64,000 nucleotides of DNA from Aculops lycopersici (GCA_015350385.1 WNKI01000001.1:3887965-3951964); one strand, 5' to 3'; positions 51,237-61,398 are shown, counted from the first letter of the stretch. Made by a program: numbers and translations. The notes: generated from the letters alone by a model not told the origin.

Positions 51237-53849
51237 ATGTTCCAACGACGAAGATCTGACTCGAAGTCAGATCGTCCTTCAGGACTGGCAGCGGCTGTGG
51301 CATCGGCTTTAACGTCGGCGTCATCGTCAAGCACGGATCAGCAACAAAATCCAGTCGCTACCACTGTCTCGACATCAACATCAACAAGTGGCAATCAAAA
51401 TCATCATAGTAATAATCATTTAAACAATATCAGTCATAATCATAACTATGAGCGCGTTGGATCGCTCTCGAGCTCATCAACAAAACCACATCAGCAAAAC
51501 CAAATACAATACCAACTACCGTTGGCTAGTACCAATAATACTAATACTAATCAACATCAATTTGTTATTGCAAATCAACACAACATTACAATTGAGGATG
51601 TTAAATCTCATCGCATTAGAAGTGGTGGCATTTATCAATCTCCAGCAAATGTTGCGCAATCAGTGACAACAAGTGGCAGCAATACGAACAATCCAAACCA
51701 AAGAATAACCGACCCCAACCAACTGCAGCAACAGCAGCAACATGTTCCTGGTTCGACAAGTAGGACAGCAACTACCAATACAAATAGTATTGGTGGTAGT
51801 AATGGTAGAGTCCATAATCAGCATGACTACCAGAATATGAAGCACATTCCGTCAAGCCAACATCCTTCAAATAGTCAACACCAATCACAACAGATAACCT
51901 CATCGAGATCTATGTCAAATAGTGAGAGTCAAATGATGGCTAATAATAGTAGCAATAACAGTAGTAGGTTGCAAGCAACAAATGGTTTGGTGCTAAGCAA
52001 ACAAAGAACGGCCTCGGCAAGTGCAATCAGCAATAAGAATCAAAATAACCTGAGAGATTTGGCAGGCGAGTTTAAAACAAGCTCGCCAACAACAAGTGGT
52101 AATACGAATAATATTAATAATAATAATGTCTCATCAAGACAACAGCTACTGCAAGAGAATGCCACAAGGATAGCCGACGATGTTGCCACTATGATAAAAG
52201 AAGAGCTAGAGAATGAGCTCGATAAGCTGAGAGAGGAGGAGGAAATTGTGCACAGGCGTGAGCAACCTCAAGTCGGAAGTAGCAGCAGCAGCAATAGCAA
52301 TAACCAAATTGATGATAATCTAAGTTCATTTGATCGTGATCTCCCAGTTGAGGTGTCATTTTTGATTCGCCAACAAGCCTTATGTATGGCAAGAATGAAT
52401 TATTTCGACAGGCAGATTCGAGAGATCAAGGAATCTTTAATTAGTGCAACAAGTGTTGGTAGCGCGATAAACGGAAATGCCAGCGCCTCGGGAACACCTG
52501 TTGCTCCAGTTAACATGCATCATCATCAGAATCATCAATCTCAATACAACCATCACCCCCAATACAACCATCACCCTCAATATCAGCAACAGCAACAGCT
52601 CAACTACTACAACCACCACCAAGCTTTCTCATCACCCTCAGCACCAAGTAACTTTCTCTATAGTCAGCAGCAGCATCAACCAATCTATCAACAACAGCAA
52701 TTGCATCAGCAGCAAAGAACTACTCTGATAGGTGGTTATGCTAATCATAATTTAAACCTTATGGGTCAAAACCAGCAACAGCAGCAACAAACACATGGCA
52801 AGAACGGAAATTTCATCCTGTCCGACGATAGTGGCGGAGAGTATAGTCGCGCTACCATATCGGACGATGACGAGCTATCTAGTCTTTTAGATCAGATTGC
52901 TAAGTCAGTACGACCGGAACGAGGAAGCAGCATGATTCCTAATCAGAGTTCAATGATCAATGGTGTTGTTGGGAACAATGGTGGTCAACAGCAGCAACAA
53001 GTGCCGTTATCTTCTCACATTCCACAATTGCAACAACCATCGATTCAGCAGCAACAACAACAACAACTGAGTCAACAAAGAGCCAGCTACCCGAATATAG
53101 TTAATCAGCAGCCAGCCCAACAGTACGCCATCTTAGAACATCCAAATGCCCAGCTGCATCACCACCACCACCAAACTGTCCCAGTTTTTGTTATGGGTTC
53201 ACCTATTGCCCTTGCTCACCACCCCTCTAGTATTAGTTCAACCATCTTGCCGGGTGTTCACTTTCAACCTGAGCCCCGGTACAACCAATACTATGAGGAC
53301 TACTACACGCTACAGAACAATATCCTGGCCACTCCTTCGACCTCTAGTTTGTTGCATCAACCTCAACAGCTTTATCAACTACAACAACAGCAACAACAAC
53401 AACAACACCAGCATCACCCTAAGCAAAACAACTTCAAGTCTCAGCAATTTGATAGTAGCTTGACAGCTATTGAGCAGCTTGTTAGTCGGAAAGAGAAGAG
53501 GCAAATTAAATCGCAGCTTAGATCAGCTGATAATTGGCTCAGGATGCGTGCCGCTGGTCTGTGTAATGGAACCACTAACCTAAACCAACACAATAGCGAT
53601 AACAACACTAGCTCGCCGAGTGACGCTCTCGCTGGTAAGGCGCTTTCAAGTAACTTGAAAGCAACAAGTGTTGGTGTGGGTGGCAGTGATACGAGTGGCG
53701 ATCTCACGGTTGGCGACACCCTAAGTGGCGGAGGCACAAGTGGTTGTAGTGCTAGCGGCGCCAGAGTCATCACCGATAACAACGAAACAACCACGACTGC
53801 AAACACAACCGCTACCTCACCCACTGAAAGCACGCGTTCGACCAACTGA
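51237..53849 (+). CDS. Q/N/S-rich protein of unknown family
   Basis: A single-exon ORF of 870 residues from ATG 51237, with an AATAAA at 54178-54183. It starts with a basic FQRRRSDSKSDRPSG segment. Most of the chain is Asn/Ser/Gln/His-rich. Ordered islands are: NITIEDVKSHRIRSGG (about 115-131); a helical block around 308-345 (ATRIADDVATMIKEELENEL); DLPVEVSFLIRQQALCMARM with following helix (about 366-400); an acidic SDDDELSSLLDQIAKSV segment (about 545); and a conserved-looking basic helix SRKEKRQIKSQLRSADNWL (about 750). There is no signal peptide or membrane span. The islands suggest a scaffold or coiled-coil adaptor rather than an enzyme, but I do not recognise the family. The long upstream gene-free region implies complex regulation. 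Confidence 0.7.
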   Translation: MFQRRRSDSKSDRPSGLAAAVASALTSASSSSTDQQQNPVATTVSTSTSTSGNQNHHSNNHLNNISHNHNYERVGSLSSSSTKPHQQNQIQYQLPLASTNNTNTNQHQFVIANQHNITIEDVKSHRIRSGGIYQSPANVAQSVTTSGSNTNNPNQRITDPNQLQQQQQHVPGSTSRTATTNTNSIGGSNGRVHNQHDYQNMKHIPSSQHPSNSQHQSQQITSSRSMSNSESQMMANNSSNNSSRLQATNGLVLSKQRTASASAISNKNQNNLRDLAGEFKTSSPTTSGNTNNINNNNVSSRQQLLQENATRIADDVATMIKEELENELDKLREEEEIVHRREQPQVGSSSSSNSNNQIDDNLSSFDRDLPVEVSFLIRQQALCMARMNYFDRQIREIKESLISATSVGSAINGNASASGTPVAPVNMHHHQNHQSQYNHHPQYNHHPQYQQQQQLNYYNHHQAFSSPSAPSNFLYSQQQHQPIYQQQQLHQQQRTTLIGGYANHNLNLMGQNQQQQQQTHGKNGNFILSDDSGGEYSRATISDDDELSSLLDQIAKSVRPERGSSMIPNQSSMINGVVGNNGGQQQQQVPLSSHIPQLQQPSIQQQQQQQLSQQRASYPNIVNQQPAQQYAILEHPNAQLHHHHHQTVPVFVMGSPIALAHHPSSISSTILPGVHFQPEPRYNQYYEDYYTLQNNILATPSTSSLLHQPQQLYQLQQQQQQQQHQHHPKQNNFKSQQFDSSLTAIEQLVSRKEKRQIKSQLRSADNWLRMRAAGLCNGTTNLNQHNSDNNTSSPSDALAGKALSSNLKATSVGVGGSDTSGDLTVGDTLSGGGTSGCSASGARVITDNNETTTTANTTATSPTESTRSTN

Positions 53850-54177
53850 CTCTGTTATCATCACAAATAATAGTTAGTGATGGTTATCTAAACATGCATC
53901 TGATATGGTGTGACCTGAGGACATCTCAAGCTTGAAGATGATGGATATAATTGATTTGAAACGAACCGAGCTGAACCAAACTAAACTGACTTGAGCTGGA
54001 CAGAACATAAGCGATATAGTGAGATATTGTGATTTTGAATGATGCTTAAAGTTACGGTAGATTTTAGCATTATCATCAATTGATTAGAGTAATATATACG
54101 TCGCGTCGCACATACATAAACTGGCGTATATAGATGCTTTATATGTTTTTCGGATGAATATTTAAGGAACACCTTTG

Positions 54178-54183
54178 AATAAA
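54178..54183 (+). terminator. Poly(A) signal of the Q/N-rich gene
   Basis: AATAAA about 330 bases after the stop codon. Confidence 0.5.
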
Positions 54184-54312
54184 TTAGAACCGGAAGTCGC
54201 ACAGGTGGCGCTTTCCTGAAGGCGAACTTGTTGTATGCTATCGCGACAACAATATTAACATCCAACTCTGTTATCTAAAATCAACATTCGTTATGCAATG
54301 CAGTGCAAAAAA

Positions 54313-54318
54313 TTTATT
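54313..54318 (-). terminator. Poly(A) signal of HADHA
   Basis: AATAAA on the minus strand about 160 bases beyond the HADHA stop codon. Confidence 0.55.
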
Positions 54319-54476
54319 CATTCTTCTCTTTCTCGATCCAATTTTAAATTTTGATGTGTTTGTTGTTTCCCAAAAATACGAAACTCCACCACCATCACCA
54401 TGTTAACGCTTGATTCGTCAATCAATTTGCTCCCATTCCATCATAACAACTCAATTCATTATCAACTATGAAAGCT

Positions 54477-56732
54477 CTACTTGCTGTGGAACTTCTTGGA
54501 TCTGTCCCTGGCGTGGTCAAGCAACAGTTGGCATGGCTCAAATTGATCGCCATAATAGGTTCTGTACTTTTCCATGTAGCTCACTATTCTATCGGCACCA
54601 AAAGTGTCCACATACCTAAAAGGACCGCCGAGGAAGGGAGGAAATCCAAGACCGAAAACGGCGCCGATGTCGCCCTCAAGCGGATTTGCCAAGATACCTT
54701 CTTGCAGGCATAGGATTGCCTCGTTTACAAATCTTGTGCCAAGTCTCATTTGGTGGTCCTCTTGGGTGCAGGCCAATTTTGGCGCGGAAGAATATTTTTT
54801 CAGAATGTTTGTGGCGCCCTCGTTCAGAGGCCTCTCCTTGACCTTCTTGTCAGAAGAATAGACGAAGAATCCCGAGCCAGACTTGCGACCCTTGTAACCG
54901 GCAGCAACCATCTCATTGAAAACCTCCGGGTTCATGCCCTTGAATCGTTTCTCGAAAACCTTTCCCAAATCTTTTGAAACATGCATGGCAACATCAACGC
55001 CAACCTCGTCAACCAAGGTGGCAGCTCCAACCGGAAATCCGTAAGCACGTGTTAGAGTGTCTAACTCCTTTGGTGTAACTCCTTCTTGCAATAGCAGCAC
55101 TGCCTCTGATAAAACAGGTGATAGGATACGTGTGGTGTAAAAGCCTGGTCCATCCTTTACTGTGATAACAACCTTTCCTTGCATAAGTCCAGCTTGAACT
55201 GCAATCGCAGACGCTCTCTTTGAGGTCTTTTCGGTGGTAATAATCTCTAGAAGTTGCATCTTGTCCACAGGTGAAAAGTAGTGCATTCCAATAAAATTCT
55301 CAGGTCTCTTACTAGCTTCGGCAATCTTGGTGATTGGTAAGGCCGATGTGTTTGAAGCAAAGACACAGTTATCATTAATTTGAGCTTCAACCTCCTTGAC
55401 AATCTTATGTTTCAAACCTAAATCCTCGAAGACAGCCTCTATCACGAGATCAACCTTGTCGAAATTTTTATAATCAGTCTGTGGTAATAAACGAGCCATG
55501 GTGTTTTCCATCTCATCCTTTGACATTGCACGACGTTTGACACGTCTCAACAGATTTCCTTGAATCTGGGCAGAACCTCTATGGAGTGCAGGAGGTGTGA
55601 TATCCTTTAGAATAACATCCATTCCCTTATTGATGGACACTTCGGCAATGCCGGCACCCATAAGACCGGCACCTAGAACGGCGACAAGCTGAGCTGGCTT
55701 CTCTGGCTTGCCAAAGTGATTCTTCTTACAGGCAACTTGACCATGATACAAACCAACGAGAGCCTTGGAATGTGTAGTGTGGGAAAGCTCTGCAAAGGCC
55801 TCGCGCTCAAGCTGCATACCCTTGCTTGGATTCTCAATACCTCCCTTGATAACATCCACAATCCTCAGTGGAGCAGGATAAAGTCCATTGGTCATCTTAT
55901 TCACTTGCTCCTTTGCCTTGTTGAACACAAAGTCTCGAGCTGGTCCGATTCTTGTGATTGCCGACCTAGTCAGTCTCTCAACGAGTGGACGTTGGCGGTT
56001 GATCTTGAGCTTGCCGTCAGCGAGTTGGCCAGCCATTTGGATGGCAACTTCCTCGAGCTTGAGTAAAGTTCCCATTTGTGGATCTTGTAGACCAGGACCA
56101 ACTGGCTTCACAAGCATGTCAACGAGTCCTAGCTTCTTCGCTTTGTTAGCACGTATTTTCTTAGCGGTCAAACACATTTGCAGGGCAGTAGGGATATCGA
56201 TCAATCTTGGCAATCGTTGGGTACCTCCGGCTCCCGGTAACAAGCCCAACATCACTTCGGGGAAGGCAAGGCCAGTCTTTGGCGAGTCGACAGCAATTCT
56301 GTAACGACAAGCTAATGCCAATTCTAGTCCACCGCCCAGGCAGTCGCCCATGATTGCGGCAACGAATGGTTTTTGACTCTGTTCGATTTGGTCGAAGATG
56401 TCCTGGCCGGCTTTAGCTAATGCTAGAGTTTCCTGCACACTCTTGCATTCACCAATCATATTGATGTCAGCACCGGCAACGAAACAGCCTGGAAATTCGC
56501 TTATGATAACTGCAGCTTTGGCACTTGAAGAGGGAAAGGTTTGCATCAAAGAAGTCACCTCTTCCATCATTTGCTTATTCAACACGTTGACTCTGCCATT
56601 TGGATTGCGGATTTTAAAAACCATGACATCATCCTTAACACTAGATGACACGTAGTTTCTTATTGATAATGTTGGCCTCAGATAACCCTTGAGCCTGTTC
56701 CCTAGGGAACCAAATCGTAGTGCTACGGTCAT
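54477..56732 (-). CDS. HADHA: Mitochondrial trifunctional enzyme subunit alpha
   Basis: An intronless 751-residue ORF from ATG 56732 (human HADHA is 763). A basic presequence (TVALRFGSLGNRLKGYLRP) is followed by the enoyl-CoA hydratase domain: GDCLGGGLELALACRYRIA with one catalytic Glu and PEVMLGLLPGAGGTQRLPRL with the second. The 3-hydroxyacyl-CoA dehydrogenase domain has the NAD-binding VLGAGLMGAGIAEV, the catalytic-His block GMHYFSPVDKMQLLEI, and the C-terminal FYTTRILSPVLSEA and GFPPFLGGPFRYVD. With the beta-subunit thiolase it carries out the last three steps of long-chain fatty acid beta-oxidation at the inner mitochondrial membrane; the alpha subunit also has monolysocardiolipin acyltransferase activity in mammals. 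All key residues seen are intact. It is divergent with MAT1 over 609 bases. Confidence 0.97.
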   Translation of the reverse strand: MTVALRFGSLGNRLKGYLRPTLSIRNYVSSSVKDDVMVFKIRNPNGRVNVLNKQMMEEVTSLMQTFPSSSAKAAVIISEFPGCFVAGADINMIGECKSVQETLALAKAGQDIFDQIEQSQKPFVAAIMGDCLGGGLELALACRYRIAVDSPKTGLAFPEVMLGLLPGAGGTQRLPRLIDIPTALQMCLTAKKIRANKAKKLGLVDMLVKPVGPGLQDPQMGTLLKLEEVAIQMAGQLADGKLKINRQRPLVERLTRSAITRIGPARDFVFNKAKEQVNKMTNGLYPAPLRIVDVIKGGIENPSKGMQLEREAFAELSHTTHSKALVGLYHGQVACKKNHFGKPEKPAQLVAVLGAGLMGAGIAEVSINKGMDVILKDITPPALHRGSAQIQGNLLRRVKRRAMSKDEMENTMARLLPQTDYKNFDKVDLVIEAVFEDLGLKHKIVKEVEAQINDNCVFASNTSALPITKIAEASKRPENFIGMHYFSPVDKMQLLEIITTEKTSKRASAIAVQAGLMQGKVVITVKDGPGFYTTRILSPVLSEAVLLLQEGVTPKELDTLTRAYGFPVGAATLVDEVGVDVAMHVSKDLGKVFEKRFKGMNPEVFNEMVAAGYKGRKSGSGFFVYSSDKKVKERPLNEGATNILKKYSSAPKLACTQEDHQMRLGTRFVNEAILCLQEGILANPLEGDIGAVFGLGFPPFLGGPFRYVDTFGADRIVSYMEKYRTYYGDQFEPCQLLLDHARDRSKKFHSK

Positions 56733-57341
56733 GATTCAATAATCAGGGTTTTTGGAGGTATTTCAAAAAATTCTTCTCAACAATCTTGATATTATTTTAT
56801 AATAATTATTGACATCACCTAATAGAATAATGATAATGATTTATAAATCACAAATAAACAACCTATAGTGATATGAGATACAAACCAATTTAATAATAAC
56901 TACTGTCACTTGATAGTAATTGCTAGCTCAAGGAGAAGATTGGAAAACTAATGAAGATCCAAAAGCGATTGTAAATTGAGTTCAAAGGGAGAGCGAACTT
57001 GTGGATCTTTTTTGAAGGCGCTGTGGTGTCGTGTCGCGTCGTGCAAAATGTCTGCGCCATTTGTTGTAGCGGTAGAAAAATATCTACTGCAAGTTGTGAG
57101 AAGGAGTGAGAGAGTGAGTGGAGGTTGCTGCAAATATCAATTACATATCGTGTATCTTTGTTGTGATCAACAATACATCTACCCAAGACTCCCTGAAGTC
57201 TCTCTTACTAGTTAACGTTGCTGTCTACACATAGCAGTGGCAAATTAGTTATGTTATTACCTCCATAACTGATTTCCCGCTTCAAATTCTATTCTACTTA
57301 CACAATCGACGATACAAATCCATCAGACATATGCGATCAGA
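56733..57341. promoter_or_regulatory. Divergent intergenic region of HADHA and MAT1
   Basis: 609 bases between two start codons on opposite strands; it presumably holds both promoters. AT-rich DNA lies nearest HADHA. Short minus-strand frames in the middle are not supported. Confidence 0.5.
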
Positions 57342-57983
57342 ATGAACGATAACGACATCGAATGTCCGAGGTGCAAGTCCACCAAATACCGGAATCCACA
57401 GCTAAAATTATTGGTTAATGTATGTGGTCATTCGTTATGTGAAAAATGTATAGAGTTAATGTTTGCAACTGGAGCTGCAAAATGTTTTCAATGTAACACT
57501 GCATTGAAGAGGGGTAACTTCAAGACCCAATTATTTCAAGACAGCCAAGTGGAGAAGGATATCCAAGTTAGACGAAGGATCCTCAGGGAGTTCAACAAGA
57601 AACAGAGTGACTTTCCAAATTTAAGAGCTTATAATGACTATTTGGAAAAGATTGAAACGGCCATCTTCAATAAGGCCAACGATATTGACCCAGAGGATAC
57701 GGAACGATTGCTTGATGAACTTCGTCGACCGCCATCTGATACTGTGATAGTGAAACAAGAACAAAAGTTGGTCAAGGAGGCACCCTATCATCACAAAGAA
57801 TATACCCAGCTCGCCGAAGGTCCCCGAGTTCCCCGTTTGGGCGATAACTATCTCAAAGCCATCAGATCTTTCTCCACTCAGGAGATTGCCGGTGGCTTCA
57901 CAGCTGATCTCGCTATCAGTCGTGCCCTTGGCGAAGCCTTTACGAATCTCTTTACAAGAACCTGCAAAATTGATCAAGGTTAG
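57342..57983 (+). CDS. MNAT1: CDK-activating kinase assembly factor MAT1 (TFIIH), shortened
   Basis: An intronless 213-residue ORF from ATG 57342. A C3HC4 RING covers residues 5-60 (CPRCKSTKYRN...NVCGHSLCEKC...CFQCNTALKRGNF), followed by the MAT1 hallmark FKTQLFQDSQVEKDIQVRRRIL and a coiled-coil segment NDYLEKIETAIFN. MAT1 bridges CDK7 and cyclin H and anchors the kinase module to XPD in TFIIH. The family is usually about 310 residues. Here the middle is cut short, yet the extreme C-terminus (GGFTADLAISRALGEAFTNLF) still matches the normal end, which contacts CDK7/cyclin H, so the shortening is an internal loss rather than a truncation. The AATAAA lies only 36 bases from the stop of the convergent COA6 gene. 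Confidence 0.92.
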   Translation: MNDNDIECPRCKSTKYRNPQLKLLVNVCGHSLCEKCIELMFATGAAKCFQCNTALKRGNFKTQLFQDSQVEKDIQVRRRILREFNKKQSDFPNLRAYNDYLEKIETAIFNKANDIDPEDTERLLDELRRPPSDTVIVKQEQKLVKEAPYHHKEYTQLAEGPRVPRLGDNYLKAIRSFSTQEIAGGFTADLAISRALGEAFTNLFTRTCKIDQG

Positions 57984-58003
57984 TGTCGCATGATGCGGTG
58001 ATA

Positions 58004-58009
58004 AATAAA
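58004..58009 (+). terminator. Poly(A) signal of MAT1
   Basis: AATAAA 20 bases after the MAT1 stop codon and 36 bases before the convergent COA6 stop; the transcripts almost certainly touch or overlap. Confidence 0.6.
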
Positions 58010-58044
58010 AACAAACAGATTTTAATTTTCTATAACTACCAATA

Positions 58045-58308
58045 CTACTTAGATGACTTGAACTTTTGAGCATCCACAGCCTCAGGTCCCTCGCTTAGCA
58101 TCTTTGCCTTGAATTTGAGATAATCATGGCGCCTAACAAAATGTTCCGTCCACTTTGCTCCACAAAGTTGCTCAAATTTGTCGTATAACTTCTTGCATGC
58201 CTCCTTAGCCATGTCCTTTTTGTCAGGTGGATAAGATTCGTAGCATTCGAAGTAGGCATCACGAGCATTGTAACATTGTTTACGCTCTTCTTTGCCTTTA
58301 AATTCCAT
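58045..58308 (-). CDS. COA6: Cytochrome c oxidase assembly factor 6
   Basis: An ORF of 87 residues from the ATG at 58308; one codon further upstream is TTG and was not used. It has the COA6/COX6B-type twin-Cys pattern: C(x9)C in CYNARDAYFEC and C(x10)C in CKKLYDKFEQLC. These form a helical hairpin oxidised by Mia40 in the intermembrane space. WTEHFVRRHDYLKFKAKM matches the COA6 signature W-x3-F-x-RR-x-DYLKFK. COA6 assists copper delivery to cytochrome c oxidase subunit 2. Length is typical. A lysine-rich C-terminal end follows. It is convergent with MAT1 and divergent with CLPX. Confidence 0.93.
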   Translation of the reverse strand: MEFKGKEERKQCYNARDAYFECYESYPPDKKDMAKEACKKLYDKFEQLCGAKWTEHFVRRHDYLKFKAKMLSEGPEAVDAQKFKSSK

Positions 58309-59268
58309 CAATAATGATGGTTATGAGATATAAATAGTGAAAGTAAGTCTCAATGCTTATATATCGTTGGCTTTTATCGCCTGTCAGCTAGACAGAGTCT
58401 CTCACTGAAGTCCTCCTTTTATGTCGTCACTGAAAACCAGTTAGAAACGGTAGTGGTTGTTTGATTAGTTAGGCCAGTTGTTCTAGCCAACTGCTTGTCG
58501 TCATATGATTATATATGAATAGAAATGATGTAGTTGATTGAACTCTCGCTCTGTATCTCCCCTCTCTTTCTCATTGTGTATATCTAGAGACTCACGTGCT
58601 GGTATGGGATACCCGAAAAATGTTACGCCCACCTAACAAAAGGGAGGGCCAGACGAATGCAATCGTTGTCTTGACGAAACAAATTCCATAGAAAGTGAAT
58701 GAGATCTCTGTTTTGTTGTTGCCCATCGGGAATTAATGCGGTACCAAAATGAGAGCATAAGCTTTTACAATGAAAGCTATCGTCCAATAGCAAAACAAAC
58801 GCATCTTGGAAATGTTTTTACACTCTCTTGCGCGTAAATAATGCTGCATTGGGCTTTGCAACGCAGAAACTTCGCATTACGGAGAAAGCAATGGAAAGGA
58901 TCGGCCGATATACAAGGGAGACTGTGTGTTTCAATCTACACTGACTCGATGATAAAATAAATACTCTTTGCAATTAACCAAGAGAGAATCTTGAAACCCT
59001 GTATCTTTTATCTGCCTTATCAATAACAAGCATCTCTGTCTCTTATATACCTACCAGCGATTATTATTCCGAGAGATGAAGTGTCATTTGGGATATACTT
59101 CATCTATATTGCAACAAAACTAATTTGAGACTTATTATTAAGACCCTGTCAAAAAGATTCCAGGAAGAAAGTCGAACGAAGACGATCGTAGGAGTCGATT
59201 GCGTCACATACTATAACAACAATAGAGAACAAATATATTACATCATCTTAGGCCAAATTGCATTAACT
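58309..59268. promoter_or_regulatory. Divergent intergenic region of COA6 and CLPX
   Basis: 960 bases between start codons on opposite strands. No gene is seen. The frame of CLPX stays open upstream to 59125, but the only start there is TTG. Confidence 0.5.
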
Positions 59269-61350
59269 ATGGCTCTTAGGTTTAGACTTGGCTTTGTGAG
59301 ACAGCAGCTGTATATTGGTCAGCATCTTCATCCAGCGTCACCTTGTATTAGTAGCAGGACGCAAAGATCTTTTTCTCGATTATACAAGAGACCCGAGAAA
59401 TTTTTGGGTGTGCAATTCTTCTCCACCTCAAGCGATGGGTCAAATGTAGGCAACACGACACAAGATCCGAGTAAGAATCTCGGAGGTGGAAATGGCGGCA
59501 ATAGTAGTGGAGTTGGTGGTCCAACTGGGGGAAAGTCTGGCGGTGGATCCTCTTCACAATCCTTGACTTGCCCTCAATGTGGTAATGTCTGCTCGAAGGT
59601 GGATACTGCAAATGATGCCAAGTTCGTGAGATGCGAAAAGTGTCAATATTTCTTCATCGTCCAACCTGAAAAGAAGCCACATGCCCAAAAAGACACTCAA
59701 CATAGGCACGCGATGGGCGAGAAATTTAATGCACCTCCGGTGACTACAATGAAATCTTTGCCACCACCAAGAAAAATCTACGATTATTTAAATAGGTATG
59801 TAATTGGACAGGATTACGCCAAAAAGGTGTTGGCTGTTGCAGTTTATAACCACTACAAGCGCATCAACAACAACATAGCCAACGCCTTATCTCAAGCTTC
59901 AGAGTCTTCATCGGCCTCAAGCAACTCGAACAATCACGCTAACAACCCACTCGGCGACAAAGGGTTCAATCCACAAACTGGATTTAGTCCTCAGGATACT
60001 GGATCTGACGGGACACCAAACCCGCCTCCTGATTTCTTTGTCTACCACAAGGGGTCGGCGTTAGGTGTAACTACGACGCGCGATGGACACCCGCACAACC
60101 AAAAGATGGAGCCATTCAATCCAACAGCTATGGATCAGGGTGATGGTCTTGGTGGCTACAGCGCGGAGGCGCATGCAAACCCAGGTCGCCAATCAACACT
60201 AACCCCTCAGGCTCAGAATAGAGGATCCGAAATATTGGAGGGATCTAAGAACGAGATCAGATTAGATAAGTCGAACATATTATTGTTAGGTCCAACTGGA
60301 AGCGGCAAAACACTATTGGCGCAAACAGTTGCCCGATGTCTAGATGTCCCATTTGCAATATGTGATTGTACCACTCTGACTCAAGCTGGTTATGTCGGCG
60401 AAGATATCGAGTCAGTCATATCAAAACTATTACAGGATGCTAACTTTAACGTTGACAAAGCCCAACAGGGTATTGTATTTCTCGACGAAGTCGACAAGAT
60501 CGGTGCAGTTCCAGGCATCCATCAGTTACGTGATGTTGGCGGTGAGGGAGTTCAGCAAGGGATGTTGCGATTGCTCGAAGGAACTCTAGTTAATGTACCC
60601 GAGAAGAACTCAAGAAAACTACGCGGCGAAACAGTTGTGGTTGACACGACAAATATCCTATTTGTTGCCTCCGGTGCATTCAATGGCCTCGACAGGATTG
60701 TGAGTCGAAGGAAGAACCATCGATTTTTAGGATTCGCCTTACCTGCAGAGAAGTCTGAAGGTCGGAGAGCTGCCTCGGCAGCTGACTTGGCCGACAATTA
60801 CTCCTCAGTCAATTCAGATGCCGTCCAAGAGATTGCGGAGAAGGACTCGTTGTTGAAGAAAGTTGAGGCGCGCGATCTAGTCGAGTTTGGTATGATCCCT
60901 GAATTCGTAGGTCGTTTCCCAGTGGTAGTTCCCTTCCATTCCCTATCCGAATCAATGCTTGTCGATATCCTTACAAAGCCTCAGAATGCATTAGTACCTC
61001 AGTATAAGAAGTTGTTTGACATGGATCATGTGTTGTTGGATTTTCAAACTGAAGCCCTGATTACAATTGCCCGACAGGCGATGGAAAGAAAAACTGGAGC
61101 AAGAGGACTAAGAGCAATCATGGAAACCATCCTATTGGACCCCATGTTCGATGTTCCTCATTCAGACATTGAACGAGTTCTAGTCACTGAAGATGTGGTT
61201 TTGGGGAAGAAGCGAGCCGACTACGCCTACAAGGACGATAAGAAAGAGGACTCTTCGGATAGAGAGAGCAACAAAGATTCAAGTAGTGGCGACTCGGGCG
61301 ACTACAATGACAAAGAGGAACAAGAAAGGGCTGTGTCGGATTCACGATAA
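59269..61350 (+). CDS. CLPX: ATP-dependent Clp protease ATP-binding subunit ClpX, mitochondrial
   Basis: An intronless ORF; the first ATG at 59269 gives 693 residues. The N-terminus ALRFRLGFVRQQLYIG...RTQRSFSRLYKRP is Arg-rich without acids, a good mitochondrial presequence. A Gly/Ser linker leads to a C4 zinc domain (CPQCGNVCSKV...CEKCQYFF). The AAA+ module follows: KIYDYLNRYVIGQDYAKKVL, an Asn/Ser/Gly-rich insertion of about 110 residues, Walker A GPTGSGKTLLAQ, the pore loop GYVGED, Walker B IVFLDEVDKIG, GRFPVVVPFHSL and the C-terminal lid GARGLRAIMETILLDPMF. ClpX unfolds proteins for ClpP and also activates ALA synthase in the matrix. The tail is acidic and Ser-rich. A second, partial copy starts at 63373. 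Confidence 0.96.
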   Translation: MALRFRLGFVRQQLYIGQHLHPASPCISSRTQRSFSRLYKRPEKFLGVQFFSTSSDGSNVGNTTQDPSKNLGGGNGGNSSGVGGPTGGKSGGGSSSQSLTCPQCGNVCSKVDTANDAKFVRCEKCQYFFIVQPEKKPHAQKDTQHRHAMGEKFNAPPVTTMKSLPPPRKIYDYLNRYVIGQDYAKKVLAVAVYNHYKRINNNIANALSQASESSSASSNSNNHANNPLGDKGFNPQTGFSPQDTGSDGTPNPPPDFFVYHKGSALGVTTTRDGHPHNQKMEPFNPTAMDQGDGLGGYSAEAHANPGRQSTLTPQAQNRGSEILEGSKNEIRLDKSNILLLGPTGSGKTLLAQTVARCLDVPFAICDCTTLTQAGYVGEDIESVISKLLQDANFNVDKAQQGIVFLDEVDKIGAVPGIHQLRDVGGEGVQQGMLRLLEGTLVNVPEKNSRKLRGETVVVDTTNILFVASGAFNGLDRIVSRRKNHRFLGFALPAEKSEGRRAASAADLADNYSSVNSDAVQEIAEKDSLLKKVEARDLVEFGMIPEFVGRFPVVVPFHSLSESMLVDILTKPQNALVPQYKKLFDMDHVLLDFQTEALITIARQAMERKTGARGLRAIMETILLDPMFDVPHSDIERVLVTEDVVLGKKRADYAYKDDKKEDSSDRESNKDSSSGDSGDYNDKEEQERAVSDSR

Positions 61351-61398
61351 TCTGGCTGGTCTCACCTTGCAACCTCCTCTTGGCACGCCTCATTGTAC

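Larger units (their letters stand above)
53850..54476. other. Convergent intergenic region of the Q/N-rich gene and HADHA
   Basis: 627 bases containing two opposed poly(A) signals 130 bases apart (54178-54183 plus, 54313-54318 minus). No gene is seen. Confidence 0.5.

Noticed and set aside
59125..59268. N-terminal extension of CLPX
   Set aside because: The frame is open but the only start is TTG; the ATG at 59269 immediately precedes a good presequence.
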